64,000 bases of DNA from VXNE01 sp965206615 (GTDB lineage Bacteria; Pseudomonadota; Gammaproteobacteria; Pseudomonadales; Azotimanducaceae). A program made the translations under genes and the position numbers. Each line of letters opens with the position of its first letter. Position 1 is the first letter of the stretch. The stretch is from NCBI GenBank assembly GCA_965206615.1, contig CBDBKI010000005.1, forward strand, positions 3,410,001 through 3,474,000. Direction: 5' to 3'. The notes beneath the pieces are model-generated. The model saw only the letters and a list, made by a program, of their open reading frames with translations, was not told the origin of the DNA and ran no database searches. Positions 36,195-44,822 of this stretch are shown piece after piece.

Positions 36195-37160
36195 ATGAAG
36201 GGAGTATTCTGCGAGAAGCTCGGGACCCCGGACGACCTGGTGGTGCGCGAGGTCGAGGATCCCGGCCCGCCGGGAGCCGGCGAGGTCTGCGTCGCCCTCG
36301 AAGCGCGCGGAATCAGCTTCGCGGACCTGCTCCTGATTGCGGGCGGCTACCAGAACAAGCCCGATCTGCCGTTCGTCCTGGGCGGCGAGGCTGCCGGGCG
36401 CATCGCCGAAGTGGGCTCGGGGGTCACGGGTCTCGAGGTCGGGGACGCCGTGCTGGCCAATGCGGGGTGCGTCGAGCGGGTCGTCACCCGCGCCGAAGAC
36501 GTGACCCCGCTCCACCCGGGCGCGGACCTGGAAGCGGCCGCGTCGTTCCGGAACAACTACGCCACCGCCCTCTACGCATTGCAGAGAGGGCGGCTGCAGG
36601 CCGGCGAGACACTGCTCGTCCACGGCGCCGCCGGCGGCGTCGGCACAGCGGCCGTCGACATCGGCAAGCTCATGGGCGCCCGCATCATCGCCACGGCCGG
36701 CACGGACGAGAAGCTCGCCGTGGTCGGCGGCATCGGCGCGGACCACCTCATCAATTACACCGACGGTTTCCGCGAGCAAGTCAAGGCGCTCACCGGCGGC
36801 CGCGGCGCCGACGTGATCTACGACCCGGTAGGCGGAGACGTGTTCGACGAGTCGATGCGCTGTGTCGCCCCGTTCGGTCGCATCCTGATCCTCGGCTTCA
36901 CCGGCGGACGGCCGGCGCTCGCGAAGACCAACCACCTGCTGATCAAGGATGCCGAGGCCATTGGCCTGCGGATCGACGCCATGCTGCGGGACGATCCCGT
37001 GCGGGCGGAACGGAACGACCGGGTACTCCGCGGCTGGCTGGCCTCCGGGCGCATCCATCCCTACGTGTCGCACCGCGTCCCGCTGTCGAGGGCCCCGGAC
37101 GCGCTGCGGCTGATCGCAGACCGACAGGTGATCGGCAAGGTCGTGGTCGTCAACGACTGA
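36195..37160 (+). CDS. Zinc-free NADPH:quinone oxidoreductase (copy 1)
   Basis: A 321-residue medium-chain dehydrogenase/reductase of the quinone oxidoreductase type: M-K-G-V-F-C-E, G-I-S-F-A-D-L-L-L-I-A-G-G-Y, P-F-V-L-G-G-E-A-A-G and the Rossmann motif H-G-A-A-G-G-V-G near residue 140. The P-V-G-G-D-V-F-D-E-S and F-T-G-G-R-P-A-L-A-K-T-N segments follow. Zinc ligands of alcohol dehydrogenases are missing. The protein at 39124-40089 has the same length and is nearly the same sequence, so the pair is a recent duplication separated by two lower-GC genes. Confidence 0.88.
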   Translation: MKGVFCEKLGTPDDLVVREVEDPGPPGAGEVCVALEARGISFADLLLIAGGYQNKPDLPFVLGGEAAGRIAEVGSGVTGLEVGDAVLANAGCVERVVTRAEDVTPLHPGADLEAAASFRNNYATALYALQRGRLQAGETLLVHGAAGGVGTAAVDIGKLMGARIIATAGTDEKLAVVGGIGADHLINYTDGFREQVKALTGGRGADVIYDPVGGDVFDESMRCVAPFGRILILGFTGGRPALAKTNHLLIKDAEAIGLRIDAMLRDDPVRAERNDRVLRGWLASGRIHPYVSHRVPLSRAPDALRLIADRQVIGKVVVVND

Positions 37161-37262
37161 ACCGCAAGGACCGCGTGGCCCTCCGGGACTCCGAACGGCC
37201 GGCCGCGGCGCCCGCCGTCATCCTGACCCGTCTGGCGCCAGGGTGAACCGGCCTGTTCTGCG

Positions 37263-38120
37263 TCAGCCTTCCGCTGCGGCTCTCTCTTTTTCGGTCATGT
37301 CTCGCAATTCCAGACGGTCGCCCACGTACAATATTCCGGGCCTGGATACCCTCATGTAGTTGCCAAACAACAGGCCGCTCCCGAATCGATCCTCGGTCTT
37401 GCGGCGAGTCTGGCCCAGGACCTTGAGGATGTTGTTGGCCGGTCGTTCGCCGGTCTCCTGATCCGTCGTGATGATCACGCATCGTTCGGCCGGCGTAACC
37501 TGCATCAATTCAACGTCGTCGTTGCCGACCAGCTCCATGTTGTCTTCTTCGTAAGCGCCGATACCGTCTACAACGACATTGGGGCGAAAGCGATCTATAC
37601 CGATGGGGACTTCCAGATCCTTGTTCAACGCTTCCAGTGAAGCCAGGTTGGTCAGCGAAACATCGGTAGCCGCAGTGAACTTCTGCTTCGGCTTGCCGTG
37701 AACGCGCTTCAGGCTTGGCACGGGGAAGTTGATCCGCCACGGCTTGTCTGCGCGAATCAGACGGACGCTCTTTTCGATGATGTTCGATACCCACTCGGCG
37801 ATTTCATCTCCCTGATCGATCCCTTCGAACCGATCAAGGACCCAGGAGCCCGGAATCGAATCTCCCTCCAGGCGAGGACTGTGCTTGTAGATTCCCTGAG
37901 TGGCATGCCGCAACAACAACCCTCGGCCCGACAGTTCGGCACTGACCGATGCCAATATCGGGGTTTTTATCTGATCGACGAGCAACCCGTCTTCGCCTAC
38001 GAAAGTGTATTCGCGGTCACCTTCGATCCCGCGTTCCGTCAGTACCAATTCCTCGACGGGTCCGCCGCCGCAGCCCTTGACGGGATACGTATGGAGTTCT
38101 CGAACCGTTACTTCAGCCAT
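37263..38120 (-). CDS. MOSC-domain protein (YcbX/mARC-like)
   Basis: A 285-residue protein with the N-terminal MOSC beta-barrel (V-R-E-L-H-T-Y-P-V-K-G-C-G-G) and a C-terminal MOSC domain. R-F-R-P-N-V-V-V-D-G near residue 180 is the family signature, and C near G-Y-A-type positions (A-E-R-C-V-I-I-T-T) is a candidate molybdenum-cofactor Cys. Such proteins reduce N-hydroxylated compounds or carry sulfur. The ATG at 38120 has GAGGTGG upstream. Base composition is visibly lower in GC than in the neighbours, as in the divergent AraC gene, which suggests they arrived together. Confidence 0.83.
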   Translation of the reverse strand: MAEVTVRELHTYPVKGCGGGPVEELVLTERGIEGDREYTFVGEDGLLVDQIKTPILASVSAELSGRGLLLRHATQGIYKHSPRLEGDSIPGSWVLDRFEGIDQGDEIAEWVSNIIEKSVRLIRADKPWRINFPVPSLKRVHGKPKQKFTAATDVSLTNLASLEALNKDLEVPIGIDRFRPNVVVDGIGAYEEDNMELVGNDDVELMQVTPAERCVIITTDQETGERPANNILKVLGQTRRKTEDRFGSGLLFGNYMRVSRPGILYVGDRLELRDMTEKERAAAEG

Positions 38121-38240
38121 GGGCCACCTCGTCGTTCCTGAGCTGTTTGTCGAATCGGCTCCGGATCTCTTCGTCGATCCATCCGGTCCGGGAACATTGC
38201 CATCGACAGGACCGGCAATCTCCGCGTATATTGACAACAT

Positions 38241-39029
38241 ATGTCGACAAACCGCCAAAACATCCATCAAGCGACGCCGTTGCTCGACCTCGCAACGAAC
38301 TCACTGGTTTCGGGTGCGGCCACGGACTGGGAACCCGGTAGTCTTGTCCGCCCGCACCATCATCGCGTCAGTCAGCTGATCTACGCGGCCACGGGCGTCA
38401 TTACGGTGGAAACGGCCCAGGGCATTTGGGTGGTACCCCCCACTCGAGCGGTCTGGGTACCCGCTTACACCGCGCACAGCATCAAGATCTCCGGCACCGT
38501 CCAGCTGAGGACCCTGCAGTTCGGTCCGGACATCCCGCCGATCGATACCGAAAAGTGCTCTGTGGTGCAGGTCAGCCCACTCCTGCGAGCGGGGATCATT
38601 CGAGCGATGGACTTTCCAGGCGAGTATGGTGCGGACAGCCCGGAGGGGCGTCTTGCGTCCGTGATTCTCGACGAGATCGGATCCGCAGACGTCGCGCCCC
38701 TCCACCTGCCCATGCCCACAGACGCTCGCGCGCGTCGAGTAGCTGCAGAGTTCTGTGCCGACCCCTCGAACAGACAACCCTGCGAGGCCTGGGCGCATGC
38801 TGTCGGTGCAAGTGAACGAACCTTGCAGCGCCGTTTCCACACCGAAACGGGCATGAGTTTCGGGAAGTGGCAGCAACAGGCGCGCTTGTTGAAGGCACTG
38901 GAGATACTGGCCGCCGGTCAATCGGTGACAGTGGCGGCCTACGATCTGGGATTCAGCTCGCCAAGCGCTTTCATCGTCATGTTCAGATCTGCCATGGGTG
39001 ACACCCCATCAAGGTATTTCTCATCCTGA
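38241..39029 (+). CDS. AraC-family transcriptional regulator with cupin sensor
   Basis: A 262-residue protein with an N-terminal cupin (P-H-H-H-R-V-S-Q-L-I-Y-A at about residues 37-48 and P-A-Y-T-A-H-S-I near 75). The C-terminal double HTH holds V-G-A-S-E-R-T-L-Q-R-R-F and V-A-A-Y-D-L-G-F-S-S-P-S-A-F. It reads away from the MOSC gene across a 120-base AT-richer gap containing GACAACATATGTCGACA-like symmetry just at its ATG, so it may regulate itself and the MOSC gene. It shares that gene's lower GC content. Confidence 0.87.
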   Translation: MSTNRQNIHQATPLLDLATNSLVSGAATDWEPGSLVRPHHHRVSQLIYAATGVITVETAQGIWVVPPTRAVWVPAYTAHSIKISGTVQLRTLQFGPDIPPIDTEKCSVVQVSPLLRAGIIRAMDFPGEYGADSPEGRLASVILDEIGSADVAPLHLPMPTDARARRVAAEFCADPSNRQPCEAWAHAVGASERTLQRRFHTETGMSFGKWQQQARLLKALEILAAGQSVTVAAYDLGFSSPSAFIVMFRSAMGDTPSRYFSS

Positions 39030-39123
39030 TTGCGTGTGCACGCCAAGCGGGTACGCGAGCCCGTCGCCCTCCCGGCGCGATTCGGTAGAATCGATGACTT
39101 GCCACAATCGCGATGGAACCCCC

Positions 39124-40089
39124 ATGAAGGCCGTACTCTGCGAGCAGCTCGGGACTCCCGACGACCTGGTGCTACGCGAGGTCGACGACCCGGGCAGCCC
39201 GGGCGAAGGCGAAGTAGCCGTCGCCCTCGAAGTGCGCGGGATCAGCTATACCGACCTGCTCATGGTGGCCGGCCAGTACCAGGTGAAGCCCGACCTGCCG
39301 TTCGTCGTCGGCGGCCAGGCAGCAGGGCGGATCACGGCAGTCGGGCCCGGGGTGACGGGATTCGAGGCCGGAGACGCGGTCCTCGCGGGTGGCGGCTGCA
39401 TAGAGGGGACGCTGACCCCCGCCGACCGCGTGACCAGGCTACCGGACGGAGTCGACCTCGCGGAGGCCGCCTCGTTCGGCGCCAACTACGCCACCGCGCT
39501 CTACGCCCTGCAGCGGGGACGGCTTCAGGCCGGGGAGACCCTGCTGGTCCACGGGGCCGCTGGCGGAGTGGGGCTCGCAGCCGTCGACGTCGGCAAGCTG
39601 ATGGGCGCACGGGTCATCGCCACCGCCAGCACCGACGAGAAGCTCGCCGTGGTCGGCAGCATGGGAGCCGACCACCTGATCAACTACACCGACGGTTTCC
39701 GCGAGCAGGTGCAGGCGCTGACCGACAACCGCGGCGCCGACGTGATCTACGACCCCGTCGGAGGCGACGTGTTCGACGAGTCGATGCGCTGCATCGCCCT
39801 CTTCGGCCGCATCCTGATCGTGGGCTTCACGGGCGGACGCCCGGCACTGGCCAAGACCAACCATCTCCTCATCAAGGACGCCGAGGCCATCGGCTTCACG
39901 ATCGGGGCGCTGGAGCGGAACGATCCGGCGTGGGCCGAGCGCAACCGGCGCGTGCTCCTCGACTGGCTCGCCTCCGGGCGGATCCACCCCTACATATCGC
40001 ACCGCGTTCCGATGTCGTCCGCCGCGGACGCGTTCCGGCTCATCGCCGACCGCAAGGTGATCGGCAAGGTCATCGTGGTCAACGACTGA
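39124..40089 (+). CDS. Zinc-free NADPH:quinone oxidoreductase (copy 2)
   Basis: A 321-residue paralogue of the protein at 36195-37160, with identical length, domain layout and long shared stretches (Y-A-L-Q-R-G-R-L-Q-A-G-E-T-L-L-V-H-G, N-Y-T-D-G-F-R-E-Q-V, D-V-I-Y-D-P-V-G-G-D-V-F-D-E-S-M-R-C). Differences are scattered and conservative, so both copies seem functional. The Rossmann motif is H-G-A-A-G-G-V-G. It is followed within a few bases by copies of the GTAGGGG palindromic repeat. The substrate is not predictable beyond quinones or enones. Confidence 0.88.
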   Translation: MKAVLCEQLGTPDDLVLREVDDPGSPGEGEVAVALEVRGISYTDLLMVAGQYQVKPDLPFVVGGQAAGRITAVGPGVTGFEAGDAVLAGGGCIEGTLTPADRVTRLPDGVDLAEAASFGANYATALYALQRGRLQAGETLLVHGAAGGVGLAAVDVGKLMGARVIATASTDEKLAVVGSMGADHLINYTDGFREQVQALTDNRGADVIYDPVGGDVFDESMRCIALFGRILIVGFTGGRPALAKTNHLLIKDAEAIGFTIGALERNDPAWAERNRRVLLDWLASGRIHPYISHRVPMSSAADAFRLIADRKVIGKVIVVND

Positions 40090-40206
40090 TCGTCGCCCGT
40101 ATCGAGCCCGTGCAAGCCCTGACGACGGGACGTTGTAGGGGCGACGCTTGTCGTCGCCCGTCTTGACGCTGTGCACGGCCGGGGGACGGGACAACCCGTC
40201 CCCGAC
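40087..40206. repeat. Dispersed palindromic repeat copies
   Basis: A partial unit (TCGTCGCCCG..GAGCCCGTGCAAG) is followed by a fuller one: GTAGGGGCGACGCTTGTCGTCGCCC, then GGACGGGACAACCCGTCCCC. Same family as at 33845-33922. The hairpin loops differ while the stems keep pairing (GGGCGACG/CGTCGCCC), which argues that the structure is conserved. Confidence 0.8.
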
Positions 40207-40214
40207 GGGCGCGT

Positions 40215-40673
40215 TCAGCGGCCGTGGCGCGGGCCGCGGAAGGTGACCACGTTGCCCCCGACCACGGCCTCGGATTGCGGCCGCAGCGCGAGTTCCCAGG
40301 TGGCCGCGTGCCCGTCGTTGCGCGCGAAGCCACGCAGGCCGAACGTGTCGCGCAGGGCGAAGAGGGTGAACGCGGCGTGGGTGGCGCCGTCCTCGGACCA
40401 CAGGAGACCCAGGTGCGGTGCGCTTTCGAGCTTCGCGGTGCCGTCGACCTCGAAGGGGCCACGCACCCTGACCGTGTAGCCTCCGTATTCGTCGGGCACG
40501 ATCCAGATGGTCAGATCGATCTGTGGCTGGCCCTCGACCTCGATCTGCGCTTCGACCAGCTGTCCCTTGTCTTCTTCGGTAAGGGAAGCGTCGACGGTGA
40601 AAGGCGTGCCCTGGGTGGTGTCGATGGCGCGGTAGGAACCCCTGCCGAGCCACTTGCCGGCCTTGAGGATCAT
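40215..40673 (-). CDS. Hypothetical protein, beta-rich
   Basis: A 152-residue protein I do not recognise. It alternates short hydrophobic strands with polar turns (I-D-L-T-I-W-I-V-P-D-E-Y-G-G-Y-T-V-R-V-R-G), suggesting a small beta-barrel of lipocalin-like size. There is no signal peptide or Cys pair. The ATG overlaps the stop of the SPOR-domain gene upstream (ATGA), so the two are cotranscribed, and the strict overlap supports it as a real gene. Confidence 0.65.
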   Translation of the reverse strand: MILKAGKWLGRGSYRAIDTTQGTPFTVDASLTEEDKGQLVEAQIEVEGQPQIDLTIWIVPDEYGGYTVRVRGPFEVDGTAKLESAPHLGLLWSEDGATHAAFTLFALRDTFGLRGFARNDGHAATWELALRPQSEAVVGGNVVTFRGPRHGR

Positions 40674-41269
40674 CGGCCGCGAGAGCCGCGATCGAGCTTG
40701 TGCAGATCGTAGCCGGCCGGCGCCTCGAACGCAGGTTCTTCCGTCGGCTTGATCGCGGGATCGCGCTGGATCGGCGCGGTCAGGCCCGGCACCTCGCCCA
40801 GATCGAGATCCGAGAAGTCGAAGTCGAGGTCGTCGAGGCCGAGCGGGCCGAGCGCCGCGTCCCCGCCGAGATCCAGTCCCAACAGTTCCGCGTCCAACGC
40901 CAGGTCGTCGAAGTCGTCAAAGTCGTCGTATTCCGAGTCCACGGCCACCGGCGGCGCCACACCCGGCCGCACGTCCCGCACGAGCCACGCGTCGACGAAT
41001 CCCGCCCCGTGGGCGTCGCCCACGCTCGCGACCGCGGACGCGCGATCCTCGTAGGGACCCGCGACGAGGCGGTACAGCGGACCGGCGGATGTCTCGGCGG
41101 GCGCGACGCGCAGGGCCGCCGACCACCGCGCGGCCGCCGTTGCGCGTGCCTCCTCTGCCGCATCCGCCGTGCCATAGCTGCCGATCGACACCCAGAAGGG
41201 CCCTTCCTGCGCGGCGGCCATCGGCACGAGCAGCAGGCTGAGAGCCGTCACGAGGACGCGCAGGCGCAT
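40670..41269 (-). CDS. Secreted SPOR-domain protein
   Basis: A 199-residue protein with a Sec signal peptide (M-R-L-R-V-L-V-T-A-L-S-L-L-L-V-P-M-A-A-A). A SPOR-type domain follows at about residues 24-100 (F-W-V-S-I-G-S-Y-G, L-Y-R-L-V-A-G-P-Y). The rest is a strongly acidic, Asp/Leu-rich low-complexity tail (Y-D-D-F-D-D-F-D-D-L, D-L-D-F-D-F-S-D-L-D-L). SPOR domains bind denuded septal peptidoglycan, so a periplasmic role at the division site is the default reading. The ATG at 41269 begins the signal peptide; an earlier in-frame start has no support. Confidence 0.8.
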   Translation of the reverse strand: MRLRVLVTALSLLLVPMAAAQEGPFWVSIGSYGTADAAEEARATAAARWSAALRVAPAETSAGPLYRLVAGPYEDRASAVASVGDAHGAGFVDAWLVRDVRPGVAPPVAVDSEYDDFDDFDDLALDAELLGLDLGGDAALGPLGLDDLDFDFSDLDLGEVPGLTAPIQRDPAIKPTEEPAFEAPAGYDLHKLDRGSRGR

Positions 41270-41353
41270 CGGAACTCCAGGAACGCGGTGACAAAAATTG
41301 TACACGGATGCGGACTGGGCGTTTTCCGGGGGGCGGGAGATCGGCCCTCGCCC

Positions 41354-42484
41354 CTACCCCAGGAACAGCAGCATGACGCCGGCTGCCGCCGCGGAGCCGA
41401 TCACGCCGGCGACGTTCGGCCCCATCGCGTGCATCAGCAGGATGTTGTGCGAATTGGCTTCCTGCCCCATCCGGCTCACCACGCGGGCGGCCATGGGCAC
41501 CGCCGACACGCCCGCGGCACCGATCAGCGGGTTGATCGGCTGCCGCGAGACGAGGTTCATGGCCTTGGCCATCAGGACGCCGCTCGCCGTGCCCACGGCG
41601 AACGCCAGCGCGCCGAGCACGAGAATCCCGAGGGTCTCGAAGGTCAGGAAGTGATCGGCGCCCAGCCGGGAGCCGACCGCGAGGCCGAGCAGGATGGTCA
41701 CGATGTCGATGAGCGCGGTCCGCGCCGTCGTCGCCAGGCGATCCACGACCCCGCACTCCCGCAGCAGGTTGCCGAAGCACAGCATCCCGATCAGGGGGGC
41801 CGCCGGCGGCAGCAGCAGCGTGACCAGGAGCAGCAGCACGAGCGGGAACAGGATGCGTTCGCGACGCGACACATCCCGCTGCTGCGTCATCTCGATGGCG
41901 CGTTCGCGCTCCGTCGTCAGCAGGCGCGCGATGGGCGGCTGGATGATGGGGACGAGCGCCATGTAGGAGTAGGCGGCGACCGCGATGGCTCCCAACAGGT
42001 TCGGCGCGAGCTGTCCCGCCAGGTAGATAGCGGTCGGACCGTCGGCGCCCCCGATGATCGCGATCGCTGCCGCTTCGCGGAGGCTCAGATCCAGTATCCC
42101 GACCTCGGTGAGAACCAGCGCCCCGATCAGCGTCCCGAAGATGCCGAACTGCGCGGCCGCGCCCAGCAAGAGCGTCCGGGGACTCGCGAGCATGGGACCG
42201 AAGTCGGTCAGCGCGCCGATCCCGAGGAAGACGAGCAGGGGAAACGCGCCGGTTTCCACGCCGACCTGATAGAAGAGATGCAGAATGCCGTCCCCGACCG
42301 CGATGTCGACCCCCGGCACGTTCGACAGGAGGCAGCCGAATCCGATCGGCAGGAGCAGGAGCGGCTCGAACCGGCGCGCGATCGCCAGGTAGAGGAGGAT
42401 CAGGCCGACGACGATCATCGCCGCCTGGCCGAGGGTCATCAGGTACAGCCCCGAGGACTGCACCAGTTCGAGAAGGGTCGACAC
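41354..42484 (-). CDS. oadB: Oxaloacetate decarboxylase beta subunit (Na+ pump)
   Basis: A 376-residue membrane protein with about nine to eleven helices that couples biotin decarboxylation to Na+ export. Family landmarks are L-P-I-G-F-G-C-L-L-S-N-V-P-G, G-I-G-A-L-T-D-F-G-P-M-L-A-S-P, G-G-A-D-G-P-T-A-I-Y with the essential Asp, and N-P-L-I-G-A-A-G-V-S-A-V-P near the C-terminus. It is third in the oadG-oadA-oadB operon. The pump would use oxaloacetate such as that released by LigK. Confidence 0.95.
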   Translation of the reverse strand: MSTLLELVQSSGLYLMTLGQAAMIVVGLILLYLAIARRFEPLLLLPIGFGCLLSNVPGVDIAVGDGILHLFYQVGVETGAFPLLVFLGIGALTDFGPMLASPRTLLLGAAAQFGIFGTLIGALVLTEVGILDLSLREAAAIAIIGGADGPTAIYLAGQLAPNLLGAIAVAAYSYMALVPIIQPPIARLLTTERERAIEMTQQRDVSRRERILFPLVLLLLVTLLLPPAAPLIGMLCFGNLLRECGVVDRLATTARTALIDIVTILLGLAVGSRLGADHFLTFETLGILVLGALAFAVGTASGVLMAKAMNLVSRQPINPLIGAAGVSAVPMAARVVSRMGQEANSHNILLMHAMGPNVAGVIGSAAAAGVMLLFLG

Positions 42485-42493
42485 GCTTGTGGC

Positions 42494-44272
42494 TTAGCCC
42501 AGATCGAACAGGGGATCGCCGGCCGCTACCGCCTGCCCCGCCTCCACGTGGAAGCGGGTGAGCGTCCCCGATCGCGGCGCGACCACGTCCGTTTCCATCT
42601 TCATGGCCTCCAGCACGAGCACCGGCTGGCCGCGTTCGACGTGCGTGCCGGGTTGCGCCACCAGCCTGAAGACGTTGCCGGCCAGCATCGCCGGGACAGC
42701 GACCCCGTTCTCCTGCCCAGCGGGTTCCCGCCCCACGGGGACCGCGGCCAGCGGAGCGCCGTCGGCCGACACCTCCACCTGGAACGACTTGCCGTTGACG
42801 GTGACCCGGTAGACCGCCGGCGTGTCCGGGTCCACCGGCGCCCTGCCGTTCCCGCTCGCCGGTGCGGTCTCCTGCCCGGTCGTCCCGTCGGGGACGGGCT
42901 CGAAGGCCTCCGACCGCCCGCGGTTCTCGAGGAACTTCAGCCCGATGGTGGGGAAGAGCGCGTACGTCAGCACGTCGTCGATGGTTTCCCGGGCCAGCTC
43001 GATCGATTTCTCCTTCGCGACCGCTTCGAGGTCTGTGGAGAGGCGATCGACTTCCGGCTCCAGCAGATCGGCCGGGCGGCAGGTCACCGCCTCACTATCA
43101 CCGAGCACCTGGCGTCGCAGATCCGTATCGACTGGCGCTGGCGTCGCCCCGTATTCGCCCTTGAGCACCGCCGCGGTCTCCCGCGTGACGTTCGCATAAC
43201 GCGTTCCGGAGAGCACGTTGATGAGCGCCTGCGCGCCCACGATCTGCGAGGTCGGCGTCACCAGCGGAATGAATCCCAGCTCCTTGCGGACGCGCGGGAT
43301 CTCCTCGAGGACGTCGTCCAGGCGGTCCGCGGCGCCCTGTTCCCGGAGCTGGTTCTCGAGATTCGTCAGCATGCCGCCGGGCACCTGGGCGACCAGGATG
43401 CGCGAATCCACGCCACGAAGGCTGCCTTCGAAGCGGGCGTACTTCCGGCGCACCGCCCGAAAGTAGGCGGCGATCTCCTCGAGCGCCAGGAGATCGAGCC
43501 CCGTGTCCCGCTCCGTGCCCTGGAGAATCGCGACCAGCGACTCGCTGGCCGAGTGGCCGTAGGTCATGCTCATCGAGGAGACGGCGGTGTCGACGTTGTC
43601 GATGCCCGCCTCGATGGACTTGAGGTAGGTGGCCGTGGACATCCCGGTCGTCGCGTGGGACTGCATGTGCACCGGGATCTCGAGCGTCTCCTTCAGGCGC
43701 GACACCAGCTCGAAGGCGACGTAGGGCTTCAGCAGCCCGGCCATGTCCTTGATGCAGAGCGAGTGGGCGCCCATGTCCTGGATCACCCGCGCCAGATCGA
43801 CCCACATGTCGAGGCTATGTACGGGGCTCGTGGTGTAGGAGATCGTGCCCTGCGCGTGGCGCTCGCGGGCCACGACCGCCGCGATCGCCGAGCGCAGGTT
43901 GCGCGGGTCGTTCATCGCGTCGAACACCCGAAACACGTCGACGCCGTTGACCGCCGCCCGCTCGACGAACTTCTCCACGACGTCGTCGGCGTAGTGCCGG
44001 TAGCCGAGCAGGTTCTGGCCCCGCAGCAGCATCTGCTGCGGCGTGTTCGGCATGGCGGCCTTGAGGCGGCGTATCCGCTCCCACGGATCCTCACCGAGAT
44101 AGCGGATGCAGGCGTCGAAGGTGGCCCCGCCCCAGGACTCCATCGACCAGAAACCGACCCGGTCGAGCTTCTCCGCCACGGGCAGCATGTCGTCGATCCG
44201 GAGCCGCGTCGCGAGCAGGCTCTGGTGCGCGTCCCGCAGGACGAGTTCGGTGATCCCGAGCGGGCGACCCAT
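42494..44272 (-). CDS. oadA: Oxaloacetate decarboxylase alpha subunit (biotin carboxyltransferase)
   Basis: A 592-residue soluble subunit that moves CO2 from oxaloacetate to biotin. The N-terminal carboxyltransferase barrel carries L-R-D-A-H-Q-S-L at about residues 12-19, G-G-A-T-F-D-A near 48, C-I-K-D-M-A-G-L-L with the catalytic Lys and metal region, and H-M-Q-S-H-A-T-T-G. A linker rich in Pro and Ala leads to the biotinyl domain with V-L-E-A-M-K-M-E-T, biotin on Lys558. It directly abuts oadG and is followed by oadB. Confidence 0.96.
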   Translation of the reverse strand: MGRPLGITELVLRDAHQSLLATRLRIDDMLPVAEKLDRVGFWSMESWGGATFDACIRYLGEDPWERIRRLKAAMPNTPQQMLLRGQNLLGYRHYADDVVEKFVERAAVNGVDVFRVFDAMNDPRNLRSAIAAVVARERHAQGTISYTTSPVHSLDMWVDLARVIQDMGAHSLCIKDMAGLLKPYVAFELVSRLKETLEIPVHMQSHATTGMSTATYLKSIEAGIDNVDTAVSSMSMTYGHSASESLVAILQGTERDTGLDLLALEEIAAYFRAVRRKYARFEGSLRGVDSRILVAQVPGGMLTNLENQLREQGAADRLDDVLEEIPRVRKELGFIPLVTPTSQIVGAQALINVLSGTRYANVTRETAAVLKGEYGATPAPVDTDLRRQVLGDSEAVTCRPADLLEPEVDRLSTDLEAVAKEKSIELARETIDDVLTYALFPTIGLKFLENRGRSEAFEPVPDGTTGQETAPASGNGRAPVDPDTPAVYRVTVNGKSFQVEVSADGAPLAAVPVGREPAGQENGVAVPAMLAGNVFRLVAQPGTHVERGQPVLVLEAMKMETDVVAPRSGTLTRFHVEAGQAVAAGDPLFDLG

Positions 44273-44506
44273 TCAACTTCTCCGATGGGCAAGCAGGACG
44301 CGGTGATGTCTGACCGCCGCGGTCACGGCCGCCGCCAGTTCCTCGTCATCGTCCGGCCCGGACGGAGCCTCTGCGGCGACCACCCAGCGCGACATCGCGG
44401 TGGTCAGAACCACGAGCAGGCCGAGAAAGAAGAACACCGCACCCATGCCGGCCAACAGGAGTTCGAGACCCGGGCCGATCAGTTCGCCGCCGATGATCGT
44501 CTCCAT
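44273..44506 (-). CDS. oadG: Oxaloacetate decarboxylase gamma subunit
   Basis: A 77-residue protein with one transmembrane helix at about residues 12-37 (L-E-L-L-L-A-G-M-G-A-V-F-F-F-L-G-L-L-V-V) and a basic, His-containing C-terminal tail (H-H-R-V-L-L-A-H-R-R). This is the usual form of OadG, which assembles the alpha and beta subunits and may bind zinc. Its stop touches the oadA start, so it is the first gene of the operon. Confidence 0.85.
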   Translation of the reverse strand: METIIGGELIGPGLELLLAGMGAVFFFLGLLVVLTTAMSRWVVAAEAPSGPDDDEELAAAVTAAVRHHRVLLAHRRS

Positions 44507-44618
44507 TGCGCCGGTATCCTTCCAGAGGTTGCGTGCGGGGATCTGGCCGGCTGTCTGGCCGCGCGCTCAACGGGAACCGCATGGTGGGCATGCATGCTCC
44601 GGCATGCATGCTCGGATC

Positions 44619-44695
44619 TGGCGCACCCGACAGGATTCGAACCTGTAATCCCTGGTTTCGTAGACCAGTGCCTTATCCAGTTTGGCCACGGGTGC
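44619..44695 (-). tRNA. tRNA-Arg (anticodon ACG)
   Basis: On the minus strand it starts GCACCCGTGGCC and has anticodon stem CTGGT/ACCAG around loop CTACGAA (anticodon ACG, read as ICG). The T-arm is ACAGG TTCGAAT CCTGT, the acceptor end is CGGGTGC, and G plus CCA are encoded. Nearby on its 3' side is a repeated GCATGCATGCTC palindrome. Confidence 0.95.
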
Positions 44696-44822
44696 ATCGA
44701 GTGGCGGCGTATTATGTGGAACGGGGGTGCCTGACGCAACCGCGACCGTGCCGTTCCGCCACCGTGCCGCAACGACAGGATCCCGGCCGGGCGCCCTCCC
44801 CCACACGCGCTTTCCCGCCGGT

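Noticed and set aside
40700..44734. A plus-strand open frame of about 1,340 codons opposite the SPOR and oad genes.
   Set aside because: Antisense shadow of oadGAB and the SPOR gene. It even crosses a tRNA gene.
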